Shown one piece after another: positions 45,385 through 54,103 of a stretch of DNA of 64,000 bases; position 1 is the first letter of the stretch, and each line of letters begins with the position of its first letter. The DNA is from Collinsella aerofaciens (lineage in GTDB: Bacteria; Actinomycetota; Coriobacteriia; Coriobacteriales; Coriobacteriaceae). The notes below the pieces were generated by a model. It worked only from the letters and a program-made list of their open reading frames with translations, was not told where the DNA came from and searched no databases. The stretch spans positions 1-64,000 of the forward strand of contig NZ_WWSY01000004.1 in the NCBI RefSeq assembly GCF_009876115.1, in the 5' to 3' direction. A program made the position numbers and the translations under genes.

Positions 45385-46527
45385 TTAGGAACGCTGCTGC
45401 GGCTTCCAGGAACCCACATTGGCATCGTACTGGTTCAGCGCGCTGTTGCCGCCCTGCGCGATGGGCGCCAGGATCTCGCTTTGGTGGGAACTCATCGACT
45501 CGCCATCGGGAATGGCCAGCGAGATATCCCAGCTCTGGCAGATCACGTCGACGCGCTCATACATCCACTCGGCAAGCTGCTTTAAGTGGGCGATGTCATC
45601 CGCATAGACCGTATCGTCCTGTACTTTCAGGTTGTTAAGCTCATCTTGCGTCTTTTTTATCTGGTCACGCAGGGCGTAGGCACTCTGCGACAGCTCCTGA
45701 CGGGTGGACAGCGGCGTTCGGAGATAGCCGTTGTTAAAGGAATCGATGACCTCGCCGATCTGATCCTCGTCAGCATAGGACACGATGGTCTGATACAGAC
45801 CGTCGAGCCTGGTATAGAGCTGATCATCGGTGAGCACGGTTTCTTCCTGGACCACCTCGGCAGAATCGTCCTGCTTGGTATCGTCCTCAGTGGCCTCGCC
45901 CTTTTGACGCGTGGGGAAGGTCGTCTGCGCGGCCTGGCCAAACTGGTCGTAGAAGCCAGGCATGACACCCATAGGATCGGCCGTCACGAACCAATAGGCA
46001 CCGCCGCAAACGACGGCAAGGACCGCGATGATAATGAGCGGCTTGGGGATATGACGCTTGTGCTTGTGATAGGCGTCCTCGTCGGGATGCACCTTGCGCT
46101 TGGGTTTTTGAGCATCGTCATGCAGGGAAACGGGCGTGGGAATATCGACCTTGGGGATACCGAAATCCTTATCGAAAGCTGGCAGCACGCAGGTCTCATT
46201 GGGGTCGGCGGCGTCCGAAAGCACCGCAGCGGCAGAGGCCGGCGCATGCGGCACCTCGGTATCGATCTGCTCTTGCGTTAGGCGCGGAAAGCCCGCCGTG
46301 CGGCCCGCTGCCAGGTCGGATGCGGCCGCGTCCTCGGAGAGGATACCCGGAGCGGGGCGTCCGCATTTGGGGCACGTGCGATCATGCGGAGAAAGACGGG
46401 CACCGCAGCCCTCACAGAACACGAACTCGGTGTGCTCCGGACCATCGCCCGGACCCACATAGGCGTTGCAGTAGGGGCAGAACGAGGCGCCGTCCTCGAT
46501 AGTCTTAAGGCAATGCGGGCAGATCAC
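45385..46527 (-). CDS. Double zinc-ribbon protein with one membrane span
   Basis: The function is unknown. Two zinc ribbons open the protein: CPHC/CPYC and CEGC/CPKC within the first 60 residues. A low-complexity stretch follows, then a basic segment (HKHKRHIPK) and one membrane helix at about 167-187. The outer C-terminal part (about 190-380) is predicted to be helical. It has no signal peptide. The GTG at 46527 is preferred because AGAGG lies six bases upstream and similar proteins start right at the first CPHC; a TTG at 46557 is an alternative. Zinc-ribbon plus one-span proteins of this design are seen in actinobacteria without a known role. Confidence 0.75.
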   Translation of the reverse strand: MICPHCLKTIEDGASFCPYCNAYVGPGDGPEHTEFVFCEGCGARLSPHDRTCPKCGRPAPGILSEDAAASDLAAGRTAGFPRLTQEQIDTEVPHAPASAAAVLSDAADPNETCVLPAFDKDFGIPKVDIPTPVSLHDDAQKPKRKVHPDEDAYHKHKRHIPKPLIIIAVLAVVCGGAYWFVTADPMGVMPGFYDQFGQAAQTTFPTRQKGEATEDDTKQDDSAEVVQEETVLTDDQLYTRLDGLYQTIVSYADEDQIGEVIDSFNNGYLRTPLSTRQELSQSAYALRDQIKKTQDELNNLKVQDDTVYADDIAHLKQLAEWMYERVDVICQSWDISLAIPDGESMSSHQSEILAPIAQGGNSALNQYDANVGSWKPQQRS

Positions 46528-46630
46528 GGCATCCTCTTTTCGAAACAATTCAAACAATCGAGGTTAGAGCATAACATCGCCACGGCCCCACAGGAGCAAG
46601 GCACCAATTCAACATCGCCAGGGCGCGTAG

Positions 46631-49348
46631 TTATTTCTTCTTTTTGCTTGGCATCGAGACTTTGATGCCTTGGGCGGACTTGGTCACGCGGGAGCGCTTG
46701 GCGCCGCTACCCTTCTTTTTCTTGGGCTGGGCCTGGGCCACGCCCTCGAGTGCGCGGGCCTCGGCCTCGCGAACGGTGCGAGCTTCGCGGCGCTGCGCCA
46801 TGTCGGCGGCGACGCGCTTGGCAAAACGCTCGGCCGTCGAACCCGTCGAGCTCACCTTGCCGCCACCGCGACCCAGGCGGACGCGCACACCGCGGCCAAA
46901 ACCAGTTGCGGCATGACGACGACGCGGCTTGAGCGAATCCATCATCGTGGCGAGCTTAAAGAACACCGAGCAGGTAATGACCACGATGACAGCCAAGATA
47001 ACCATCTGGCCCATCGACAGGTTGGCAATAGACAGCAGCTTCGGGAATCCGATAACGCCCGTCAGGATGCCGACGACTACAAACACAAAGAGCACCACAC
47101 GCAAGGGCGTGAGGGGCTGCGAGATACGCCAGATCAGGCTGACGCTCGCCGCGCACGACGTAAGCAGGCACATCGTAGACAGCGTGAGCTGGTTAAAGCC
47201 AAACACGCGCGCCACAAAGATATCGAGCGCCGCGGCCAAAATGACCGCAATCGACGCCGGCAGTGCCCGCTTGAGCACGTTCGTCAGGAACGACCCCTTC
47301 ACGCGAGCATTGTTGGGCTCCAGGCCCAAGACAAAGCCCGGCGCGCCAATGCAGAAGAAGTTGATGAGCGTCATCTGAATCGGCTCGAAAGGGTACGGCG
47401 GCAGCGCGATGCACAGCGCCGCCAGGCCCATCGAGAACAGCGTCTTGGTCAAGAACAGCGAAGCCGAACGCTGCAGGTTGTTGATGGAGCGACGGCCCTC
47501 GGCCACCACGGCGGGCATCGAGGCAAAGTCGTTGTCGACAAGTACGATCTCGGCCACGTTACGCGCGGCATCGGAGCCGGCCGCCATGGCGACGGAGCAG
47601 TCGGCCTCCTTGAGCGCCAGCACGTCGTTGACGCCGTCGCCCGTCATGGCCACGGTGTGCTCGCGGCGCTTGAGTGCCTGCACGAGCTCGCGCTTCTGCT
47701 GCGGGGTCACACGACCAAAGACATGGTAGCGGTCCACTGCGGCATCGAGCTTGGCCGGCGTATCGAGCGTCGTGGCGTCCACATAAGCGTCCGCCCCCGG
47801 CACGCCCACCACGCGTGCGATCGACGACACCGTGCGCGGGTCGTCGCCACTGATCACGTTGAGGGTCACGCCCTGCTCGTTAAAGTAGCCGATGGTCTCG
47901 GCCGCCGAGGTACGAATCTCGTCGCGGATGGTCACAAAGCCCACGGGCTCGGCCTCGCCCACCATATCGCCATCGGGCGTAAAGCCGTCCACGAGCGCCA
48001 CCACGAGCACGCGGCAGGTATCGGCAAGCTCGGCGACACGGTTCTCGACCTGGGAAAACGCACGATCAGAGAGCACAAACTGCGCCGCACCCATCACATA
48101 TGAGCCCTGTGCAAACGACGCGCCGCTCCACTTTTTGGAAGACGAGAACGGAATGACCGACAGTGGCTCGGACACCTCGACCGGACGGTCGGCGTAATAG
48201 TTGAGCAGCGCCTGACAGGTCTCGTTGGCATCGGCCGAGGTCGCACGTGCGACGTTAGCCAGCGCAAAATCGAGCACCGTGGTATCGACGGGAACGGCGG
48301 CGTCGCCCTCCCCCGCACCCATACCCTCGACCGGCAGCGGATAGGTACCCTCGACCTCCATGCGGCCCGACGTGATGGTGCCCGTCTTGTCCAGGCACAG
48401 CACGTCGACGCGCGCGAGCGTCTCGATGCAGTAGAGCTGCTGCGCCAGCACCTTGCGGCGGGCCAGGCGCACCGTGGCGATGGCGAGCACCGACGAGGTC
48501 AGCAGCACCAGGCCTTGCGGGATCATGCCCAGCAGGGCGCCCACCGTGGACAGCAGCGCCGACGAGGGCACGCGGCCGGCCAGCAGCTCGGAGAAGCACC
48601 ACGAAAGCGCGCTATCGCCCGGGGTTCCCGCGGCATCCCACAGCTCGCTCACGCTCGAGGTAAAGAGAGCCAGACCAAGCGGAATCATGATGATGCTCGC
48701 GAACCGCACGATGGCGTTGAGCGCGTTCATGATCTCGGAATTGACCTTTTTGACGTACTTGGCCTCGTTGTTGATCTTTGCCACGTAGTTATCGGCGCCG
48801 ACATGGATCACGCGGGCGCGCAGCAGGCCCGAGTCGATAAAGCTGCCGCTCATGAGCTCGGAGCCGGGCTGCTTTTTGATGAGATCGCTCTCGCCCGTCA
48901 GCAGGCTCTCATTCACGAGCGCCTCGCCCGAAACCACCACGGCGTCAGCGGGAATCTGGTCGCCACGCCCCAGGCGGATGATGTCGTCGAGCACGATCTG
49001 ATCCAGGTCGAGCTCAACCTCGGAGCCGTCGCGCACCGCGATGGCCTTCTTGGAGGTCAGCAGCGTGAGCTTATCGACCATCTTCTTGGAACGCATGGAC
49101 TGAATGACGCCAATAGCGGTATTGAGGAACACCACGAACAGGAACGTCAGATTCTTAAACGAACCGGTCAAAATGACCAGGAACGCCAAGATCACGTTGA
49201 TCAAATTGAACAGCGTGCAGAGGTTCTCGATGATGAGCTCTTTGACCGACTTGGTCTTGAGCTCCATGTTGCGGTTGATCTTACCGGCGGCGATGCGCTC
49301 CTCGACCTCGGCGGTCGAGAGTCCGCGCTCGATATCCGTTGCTGCCAT
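46631..49348 (-). CDS. Cation-transporting P-type ATPase (CtpE-like) with basic tail
   Basis: This ATPase moves cations across the membrane. TGES (151-154), the phosphorylation site DKTGT (320-324) and GDGVNDVLALKEAD near residue 590 are all present. The M4 motif is PQGL (277-280) where many P2-type pumps have PEGL. The closest named relatives are CtpE-type pumps, some of which import calcium; the ion here is not determined. After the last membrane helix, about 100 residues form a Lys/Arg-rich cytoplasmic tail ending in KKKK. The start may be the ATG at 49348 or a GTG at 49363. Confidence 0.88.
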   Translation of the reverse strand: MAATDIERGLSTAEVEERIAAGKINRNMELKTKSVKELIIENLCTLFNLINVILAFLVILTGSFKNLTFLFVVFLNTAIGVIQSMRSKKMVDKLTLLTSKKAIAVRDGSEVELDLDQIVLDDIIRLGRGDQIPADAVVVSGEALVNESLLTGESDLIKKQPGSELMSGSFIDSGLLRARVIHVGADNYVAKINNEAKYVKKVNSEIMNALNAIVRFASIIMIPLGLALFTSSVSELWDAAGTPGDSALSWCFSELLAGRVPSSALLSTVGALLGMIPQGLVLLTSSVLAIATVRLARRKVLAQQLYCIETLARVDVLCLDKTGTITSGRMEVEGTYPLPVEGMGAGEGDAAVPVDTTVLDFALANVARATSADANETCQALLNYYADRPVEVSEPLSVIPFSSSKKWSGASFAQGSYVMGAAQFVLSDRAFSQVENRVAELADTCRVLVVALVDGFTPDGDMVGEAEPVGFVTIRDEIRTSAAETIGYFNEQGVTLNVISGDDPRTVSSIARVVGVPGADAYVDATTLDTPAKLDAAVDRYHVFGRVTPQQKRELVQALKRREHTVAMTGDGVNDVLALKEADCSVAMAAGSDAARNVAEIVLVDNDFASMPAVVAEGRRSINNLQRSASLFLTKTLFSMGLAALCIALPPYPFEPIQMTLINFFCIGAPGFVLGLEPNNARVKGSFLTNVLKRALPASIAVILAAALDIFVARVFGFNQLTLSTMCLLTSCAASVSLIWRISQPLTPLRVVLFVFVVVGILTGVIGFPKLLSIANLSMGQMVILAVIVVITCSVFFKLATMMDSLKPRRRHAATGFGRGVRVRLGRGGGKVSSTGSTAERFAKRVAADMAQRREARTVREAEARALEGVAQAQPKKKKGSGAKRSRVTKSAQGIKVSMPSKKKK

Positions 49349-49379
49349 ACCACGTCCCATCACGTCGCGTCGGTATAAG

Positions 49380-49413
49380 AAAAACCGCCCGGACCATGCG
49401 AGGTTCGGACGGT
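49380..49413 (-). terminator. Terminator after tRNA-Arg(CCG)
   Basis: ACCGTCCGAACC (49413-49402, minus) pairs with GGTCCGGGCGGT (49395-49384), with one mismatch and one G-U, and TTTTTC follows. It insulates the tRNA from the P-type ATPase gene. Confidence 0.75.
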
Positions 49414-49424
49414 CTCACGTTCGA

Positions 49425-49501
49425 TGGTGCCCCATGTTGGATTCGAACCAACGGCCTTCTGCTCCGGAGGCAGACGCTCTAATCCCCTGAGCTAATAGGG
49501 C
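49425..49501 (-). tRNA. tRNA-Arg (anticodon CCG)
   Basis: The minus strand folds as a 77-base tRNA with encoded CCA. The acceptor stem GCCCTAT pairs with ATGGGGC, the anticodon arm is TCTGC-CTCCGGA-GCAGA, and the T arm is GTTGG-TTCGAAT-CCAAC. It reads CGG. Confidence 0.95.
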
Positions 49502-49512
49502 CAACGGTTGGC

Positions 49513-49518
49513 ATTATA
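49513..49518 (-). promoter_or_regulatory. -10 element for tRNA-Arg(CCG)
   Basis: A consensus TATAAT lies on the minus strand 11 bases ahead of the tRNA 5' end. The -35 is weak. Confidence 0.6.
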
Positions 49519-49594
49519 CCCAAGTGCACCACGGGCTATCATAATAAAAGAAAAAGCTTTGCAATTCCGGGGAAGACGCGGCGCAACGGCTCAC

Positions 49595-49627
49595 TTTAGA
49601 AGGCAAAAGCGAATCAGATAGTATAAA
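49595..49627 (+). promoter_or_regulatory. Candidate promoter for the aro operon
   Basis: TTTAGA (49595-49600) lies 18 bases before TAGTAT (49619-49624), with TATAAA overlapping at 49622-49627. Transcription would start near 49631-49634, right at the ATG of a short reading frame. The -35 is only fair. Confidence 0.5.
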
Positions 49628-49632
49628 CTCTC

Positions 49633-49695
49633 ATGCACCATATATACACGGCTCGCGATGCGGGCCGTTTTTGCAAGGGTTATCCATCGAGGTGA
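49633..49695 (+). CDS. Possible leader peptide of the aro operon (20 residues)
   Basis: The frame begins at an ATG that coincides with the inferred transcription start and reads MHHIYTARDAGRFCKGYPSR, then TGA. It has no ribosome binding site, so it would be leaderless. It contains two Tyr codons and one Phe codon. An intrinsic terminator (49648-49672) lies inside it, and its stop overlaps the aroF ribosome binding site. The Tyr codon at 49645-49647 sits directly before the terminator stem. This makes it a candidate attenuation leader, but no experiment or homology was available. Confidence 0.4.
   Translation: MHHIYTARDAGRFCKGYPSR
49648..49672 (+). terminator. Candidate attenuator upstream of aroF
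   Basis: ACGGCTCGC (49648-49656) pairs with GCGGGCCGT (49660-49668) with one G-U pair and a GAT loop. TTTTT follows at 49668-49672. It lies between the promoter and aroF, so it would stop transcription before the operon unless it is disrupted. Confidence 0.65.
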
Positions 49696-49705
49696 GAGGC
49701 ACACC

Positions 49706-50728
49706 ATGATTGCAATTTTAAAGCAGATCGCCAGCGACGAGGCCGTCAGCCATATCGTCAGCTGGATTGAGAAAAAGGGCCTGAAGACCGATGTCTCGCG
49801 CGGCGAGAATGAGACGATCATCGGCCTGGTGGGCGATACGACCAAGATCGACCCGTTCCTGCTCGAGTCCATGGATGTCGTCGAGCGCGTGCAGCGCGTC
49901 TCCGAGCCGTTCAAGCGCGCCAACCGCAAGTTCCACCCCGAGGACTCCGTCATCGACTGCGGCCACGGCGTCAAGATCGGCGGCGATCAGTTCCAGGTCA
50001 TCGCTGGCCCGTGCTCCGTCGAGGGCGAGAACCTCATCCGCATCGCCCGCCGCGTGAAGGCCGCCGGTGCCACGATGCTGCGCGGCGGCGCCTACAAGCC
50101 CCGCACTTCCCCGTACGCCTACCAGGGCATGGGCCCTGCCGGCCTGGACCTGCTGTGCGAGGCGTCTGCCGAGCTCGACATGCCGATCGTCACCGAGATC
50201 ATGGACCCGCGCGACGTGCAGGTCTTCCTGGACAAGAAAATCGACGTCATGCAGATCGGCGCCCGCAACGCCCAGAACTTCCCTCTGCTCAAAGAGGTCG
50301 GCAAGACCAAGACTCCGATCTTGCTTAAGCGCGGCATGTCCGGCACGATCGATGAGCTGCTCATGGCCGCCGAGTACATCATGAGCGAGGGCAACGACAA
50401 CGTCATCCTGTGCGAGCGCGGCATCCGCACCTTCGAGACCCGTACTCGCAACACCTTCGACCTCAACGCCGTGCCGGTGCTGCACCACCTGTCGCACCTG
50501 CCCGTCGTCGCCGACCCCAGCCACGCCACCGGCTACACCCGCTACGTTGAGCCCATGGCGCTTGCCGCGACCGCCTGCGGCGCCAACGGCCTGGAGATCG
50601 AGGTCCACGACGAGCCGAGCCGCGCCTGGTCCGACGGCGCCCAGGCCCTCACCCCCGATCAGTTCGACGACACCATGCGCCGCATCCGAGCCATCCGCGA
50701 GGTCGTCTGCCAAGAGACCATGGAGTAG
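49706..50728 (+). CDS. aroF: 3-deoxy-7-phosphoheptulonate synthase (DAHP synthase, type I-beta)
   Basis: This enzyme joins PEP and erythrose 4-phosphate, the first step of aromatic amino acid synthesis. The catalytic barrel shows VIAGPCSVEGENLI, GGAYKPRTSPYAYQGMG, IGARNAQNFPLLKEVG and VPVLHHLSHLPVVADPSHATG. The first 70 residues form a ferredoxin-like regulatory domain, as in Thermotoga DAHP synthase, so Phe or Tyr feedback is likely. The ATG at 49706 has GAGAGG six bases upstream. The product is 340 residues. It is the first gene of the eight-gene aromatic operon. Confidence 0.95.
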   Translation: MIAILKQIASDEAVSHIVSWIEKKGLKTDVSRGENETIIGLVGDTTKIDPFLLESMDVVERVQRVSEPFKRANRKFHPEDSVIDCGHGVKIGGDQFQVIAGPCSVEGENLIRIARRVKAAGATMLRGGAYKPRTSPYAYQGMGPAGLDLLCEASAELDMPIVTEIMDPRDVQVFLDKKIDVMQIGARNAQNFPLLKEVGKTKTPILLKRGMSGTIDELLMAAEYIMSEGNDNVILCERGIRTFETRTRNTFDLNAVPVLHHLSHLPVVADPSHATGYTRYVEPMALAATACGANGLEIEVHDEPSRAWSDGAQALTPDQFDDTMRRIRAIREVVCQETME

Positions 50729-50731
50729 CCC

Positions 50732-51646
50732 ATGGGTACAGTGAGAAACGCGCGCGTTAACCAGGGCGGCCCCAAGTGCGCCGGCATCGTCGGCCTTGGC
50801 CTCATCGGCGGCAGCTTTGCCCGCGGCTATGCGCAGGCGGGCGTCCGCGTGCTGGCCTGGGATCCCGATGACGATGTCATGACGGCTGCCAGCATGGGCA
50901 CCGTTGCCGGCGAGCTCAACGACGAGACGCTCGGCGAATGCGACATCATCGTCCTGGCTTGCTACCCCGAAGCCTGCATCGAGTGGCTCGAGGCACACGC
51001 CCAGGCACTCGCCGACGCCACCGATACCGAGGCCATCATGGGCCCCGTGGTAATTGACACGGTGGGCGTCAAGGGTATCGTGTGCGAGCGCGCCTTTGAG
51101 CTTGCCCACGAGCACGGCTTTTACTTTGTGGGCGCGCACCCCATGGCGGGCACGCAGTACTCGGGCTATGCACACTCCCGCGCCGACCTGTTCCAGGGCG
51201 CCCCGCTGGTGCTCGTACCGCCCGCGGTGGACGATGCGCTCAAGCTGGAGCTTTTGGGCCAGGTGCGCGAGATGGTGCGCCCCTTGGGCTTTGGCAAGTT
51301 CAGCGTGACCAGCGCCGCCGAGCACGACCGTGTCATCGCCTTCACGAGCCAGCTTGCGCACGTGGTATCCAACGCCTACGTCAAAAGCCCCACTGCCCAG
51401 GTCCACCACGGCTTTTCGGCCGGTAGCTACCGCGATCTCACCCGCGTGGCGCACCTCAACCCGCAAATGTGGTCCGAGCTCATGATCGACGACGCCGACG
51501 CGCTCGCCTTCGAGATCGACCATCTGATCGAATCGCTTGGCGCCTACAGCCGCGCGCTCAAGGACCGCGACCAGCGCTATCTGGAGAATCTCCTTGCCGA
51601 GGGCGACCGCATTAAGCGCGCACTCGACGACGAGGCCTCCCACTAG
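50732..51646 (+). CDS. tyrA: Prephenate dehydrogenase
   Basis: TyrA oxidises prephenate to 4-hydroxyphenylpyruvate, leading to tyrosine. The NAD-binding site GIVGLGLIGGSFARGYAQAG lies near residue 18, and GAHPMAGTQYSG with catalytic-type His lies near residue 135. The 304 residues have no ACT domain, so direct Tyr feedback by that route is unlikely. It begins three bases after the aroF stop. Confidence 0.94.
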   Translation: MGTVRNARVNQGGPKCAGIVGLGLIGGSFARGYAQAGVRVLAWDPDDDVMTAASMGTVAGELNDETLGECDIIVLACYPEACIEWLEAHAQALADATDTEAIMGPVVIDTVGVKGIVCERAFELAHEHGFYFVGAHPMAGTQYSGYAHSRADLFQGAPLVLVPPAVDDALKLELLGQVREMVRPLGFGKFSVTSAAEHDRVIAFTSQLAHVVSNAYVKSPTAQVHHGFSAGSYRDLTRVAHLNPQMWSELMIDDADALAFEIDHLIESLGAYSRALKDRDQRYLENLLAEGDRIKRALDDEASH

Positions 51647-51682
51647 ACAACCCATCACGCCAGGTCGAAAGGACCGAAGCTT

Positions 51683-52789
51683 ATGGCGATTACCATCGAT
51701 ATCGACACTGCACGCCCCTACCAGGTGCATGTTGGCACGTTTTTGCTGGAGCAGGCGGGGCCGCTCGTGCGCGCCACCGCCGGCGGCACCAAGGCCGTCA
51801 TCGTGACGGACACCAACGTGGGCCCGCTCTACCAGATGCCCGTTAAGCAGAGCCTGGAGGCGTCAGGCTACGAGGTGAGCATCTGCACCTTCGAGGCCGG
51901 CGAGGCCCATAAGCGCGCCGAGACCTACGTTGCCATTTTGGAATTTGTGGCCGAGCACGAGCTTTCGCGCTCCGACGTGATCGTGGCACTCGGCGGCGGT
52001 GTCGTGGGCGACATGGCGGGCTTTGTGGCCGCCACCTACATGCGCGGCTGCAAGTTTGTGCAGATCCCGACGAGCCTGCTCGCCATGGTGGATTCGTCGG
52101 TGGGCGGCAAGACCGCCATAGACCTGGCTGCCGGCAAGAACCTGGCCGGCGCCTTTTGGCAGCCGAGCGTGGTTATCGCCGACGTGGGGTGCCTGGCCAC
52201 CCTCACGCCCGAGCAGTTCGCCGATGGCTGCGGCGAGGTCGTCAAGCACGCCGTGATCGCCGACCCGGAGCTTTTCGCCGAACTGGAGAAGACCCCGCTC
52301 ACGCTGGAGCTGCTCAACCGCGATGTGGCCCGCGTAGCGCTCATCATCGCCCGCAATATCGACATCAAGCGCGCCGTGGTCGTCGCCGACGAGCGCGAAA
52401 CCAACCAGCGTAAGCTCCTCAATTTTGGACATAGCGCCGGGCATGCCGTCGAGGCCTGCGAGCACTTTGAGCTCGGACACGGCAACTGCGTTTCAATCGG
52501 CATGGGCATCATCACGCGCGCCGCGGCCCTGCACGGCATCTGCGACGCCGAGCTGCCGGGCCGCATCGAGGAGCTCTGCGCACGCCACGGTCTCAAGACC
52601 CGCTGCGAGCTTTCGGCCGACGCCGTCTTTGCCGAAGCACTGCACGATAAAAAGCGCGCCGGTGACACGATTGACCTGGTAATTCCGCACGGCATTGGCC
52701 GTTGCAGCATCGACCGCACGCCGCTTTCCACCTTCCACGATTTAATTGCCGAGGGCCTCGGCCAGAAGGGAGACGCTTCCGCATGCTAG
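51683..52789 (+). CDS. aroB: 3-dehydroquinate synthase
   Basis: AroB closes DAHP to 3-dehydroquinate with NAD and a divalent metal. ALGGGVVGDMAGFVAATYMRG, the metal-binding DSSVGGKTAIDL and KRKLLNFGHSAGHAVEA-type segments (here QRKLLNFGHS) are present. The protein has 368 residues. Its end overlaps the aroA start by seven bases, indicating coupling. Confidence 0.96.
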   Translation: MAITIDIDTARPYQVHVGTFLLEQAGPLVRATAGGTKAVIVTDTNVGPLYQMPVKQSLEASGYEVSICTFEAGEAHKRAETYVAILEFVAEHELSRSDVIVALGGGVVGDMAGFVAATYMRGCKFVQIPTSLLAMVDSSVGGKTAIDLAAGKNLAGAFWQPSVVIADVGCLATLTPEQFADGCGEVVKHAVIADPELFAELEKTPLTLELLNRDVARVALIIARNIDIKRAVVVADERETNQRKLLNFGHSAGHAVEACEHFELGHGNCVSIGMGIITRAAALHGICDAELPGRIEELCARHGLKTRCELSADAVFAEALHDKKRAGDTIDLVIPHGIGRCSIDRTPLSTFHDLIAEGLGQKGDASAC

Positions 52790-54102
52790 CCCGCATCACC
52801 CCGTCCCCGCTCAAGGGCACCGTTCCCGCCATCGCGTCCAAGTCGATGGCGCATCGCCTCATCATCTGCGCTGCGCTTGCCAACGGCGAGACACACGTCA
52901 CCTGCAATACCACCTGCGCCGACATCGAGGCTACGGTGCGTTGCCTTACGGCCCTGGGTGCTCGCATCGAGACCGTCGAGGACGGCTTCCAGGTCCACCC
53001 CACCATGAAGAGTGTTGAGTTTGGCCTGCTCAAGGCCCTTGCCGGCGGCACGCTTGACTGCGGCGAAAGTGGATCCACGCTCCGCTTTATGCTGCCTGTC
53101 GCCTGCGCGCTGGGTGCGGATGCCACCTTCGTAGGCCAGGGCCGCCTGGGCGCCCGCCCGCTCTCCCCGCTCTCGGACGAGATCATCGCCGCCGGCTGCG
53201 ACCTACAGGGTCTGGGCGGTTTTCCGCTCAAGACGAGCGGACGCATGCGCCCGGGCACCTTTGTGCTTCCGGGCAACGTGAGCTCGCAGTATATCTCCGG
53301 CCTGCTGCTGGCAGCCCCGCTGCTGGCCCAGCCCTCCTGCGTGCAGGTAACCGGCCTCATTGAGAGCCGTCCCTACATCAACCTGACGATCCAGGCCATG
53401 AAGGCCTTTGGCGTCGAGGTCAACGTCGAGCGTATTCCGGCCAAGGACGGCCAGCCCGAAGTCACGAACTTCCGCGTGAGCAGCGGCTCGTACCGCACGC
53501 CCGGCAGCGTAGCCGTCGAGGGCGACTGGTCCAACGCCGCCTTTTGGCTGTGCGCCGGCGCTATCGGCGCCGACCCCATCACCGTGGAGGGCGTATCCCT
53601 GAGCTCCGCGCAGGGCGACCGAAACGTGCTCGCCGCGCTTTCGCGCTTTGGCGCCCGCATCGTGCGCTCCACCAACGCCGCCACCGTGAAGTCCGACAAG
53701 CTCGCCGGCTTTGAGATGAGCGCCCACGACATTCCTGACCTGGTGCCCGTCATCTCGGCCGTAGCCTCGCTGGCGCAGGGCCGCACCTTTATCCACGATT
53801 GCGCCCGTCTGCGCATCAAGGAATCCGACCGCCTGGTCACGACCACCCGCGAGCTCACCGCGCTGGGCGCGCAGGTGCGCATTGCCAGCGATGACCTCAT
53901 CATCAAGGGTGTCGATGCCTTCACCGGCGGCGAAGTCGATTCGCACAACGACCATCGCATCGCCATGATGGCCGCGATCGCCGCGAGCCGCGCCACCGGC
54001 GAGGTCGTGATCCACGGCGCCGAGGCCGTCAACAAGTCCTATCCCGATTTCTTCGACCACTACCGCCTGCTGGGCGGCAAGGTCACACTCGAGGAGGAAT
54101 AG
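52783..54102 (+). CDS. aroA: 5-enolpyruvylshikimate-3-phosphate synthase
   Basis: AroA condenses shikimate 3-phosphate with PEP. The two-domain fold shows IASKSMAHRLIICAALANG, LDCGESGSTLRFMLPVACA with the GxSGST-like segment, and LRIKESDRLVTTTRELTALG plus DSHNDHRIAMMAAIAA. The start is the ATG at 52783 with AAGGGAG upstream; the longer frame overlaps aroB deeply. The product is 439 residues. The glyphosate-binding region (LGARPLSPLSDEI) departs from E. coli, so its sensitivity class is not certain. Confidence 0.96.
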   Translation: MLARITPSPLKGTVPAIASKSMAHRLIICAALANGETHVTCNTTCADIEATVRCLTALGARIETVEDGFQVHPTMKSVEFGLLKALAGGTLDCGESGSTLRFMLPVACALGADATFVGQGRLGARPLSPLSDEIIAAGCDLQGLGGFPLKTSGRMRPGTFVLPGNVSSQYISGLLLAAPLLAQPSCVQVTGLIESRPYINLTIQAMKAFGVEVNVERIPAKDGQPEVTNFRVSSGSYRTPGSVAVEGDWSNAAFWLCAGAIGADPITVEGVSLSSAQGDRNVLAALSRFGARIVRSTNAATVKSDKLAGFEMSAHDIPDLVPVISAVASLAQGRTFIHDCARLRIKESDRLVTTTRELTALGAQVRIASDDLIIKGVDAFTGGEVDSHNDHRIAMMAAIAASRATGEVVIHGAEAVNKSYPDFFDHYRLLGGKVTLEEE

Positions 54103-54103
54103 C

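Noticed and set aside
49718..51730. A 670-codon minus-strand frame under aroF and tyrA
   Set aside because: It is antisense to two clear enzymes and gives a low-complexity Gly/Val/Ala/His/Asp product without motifs.
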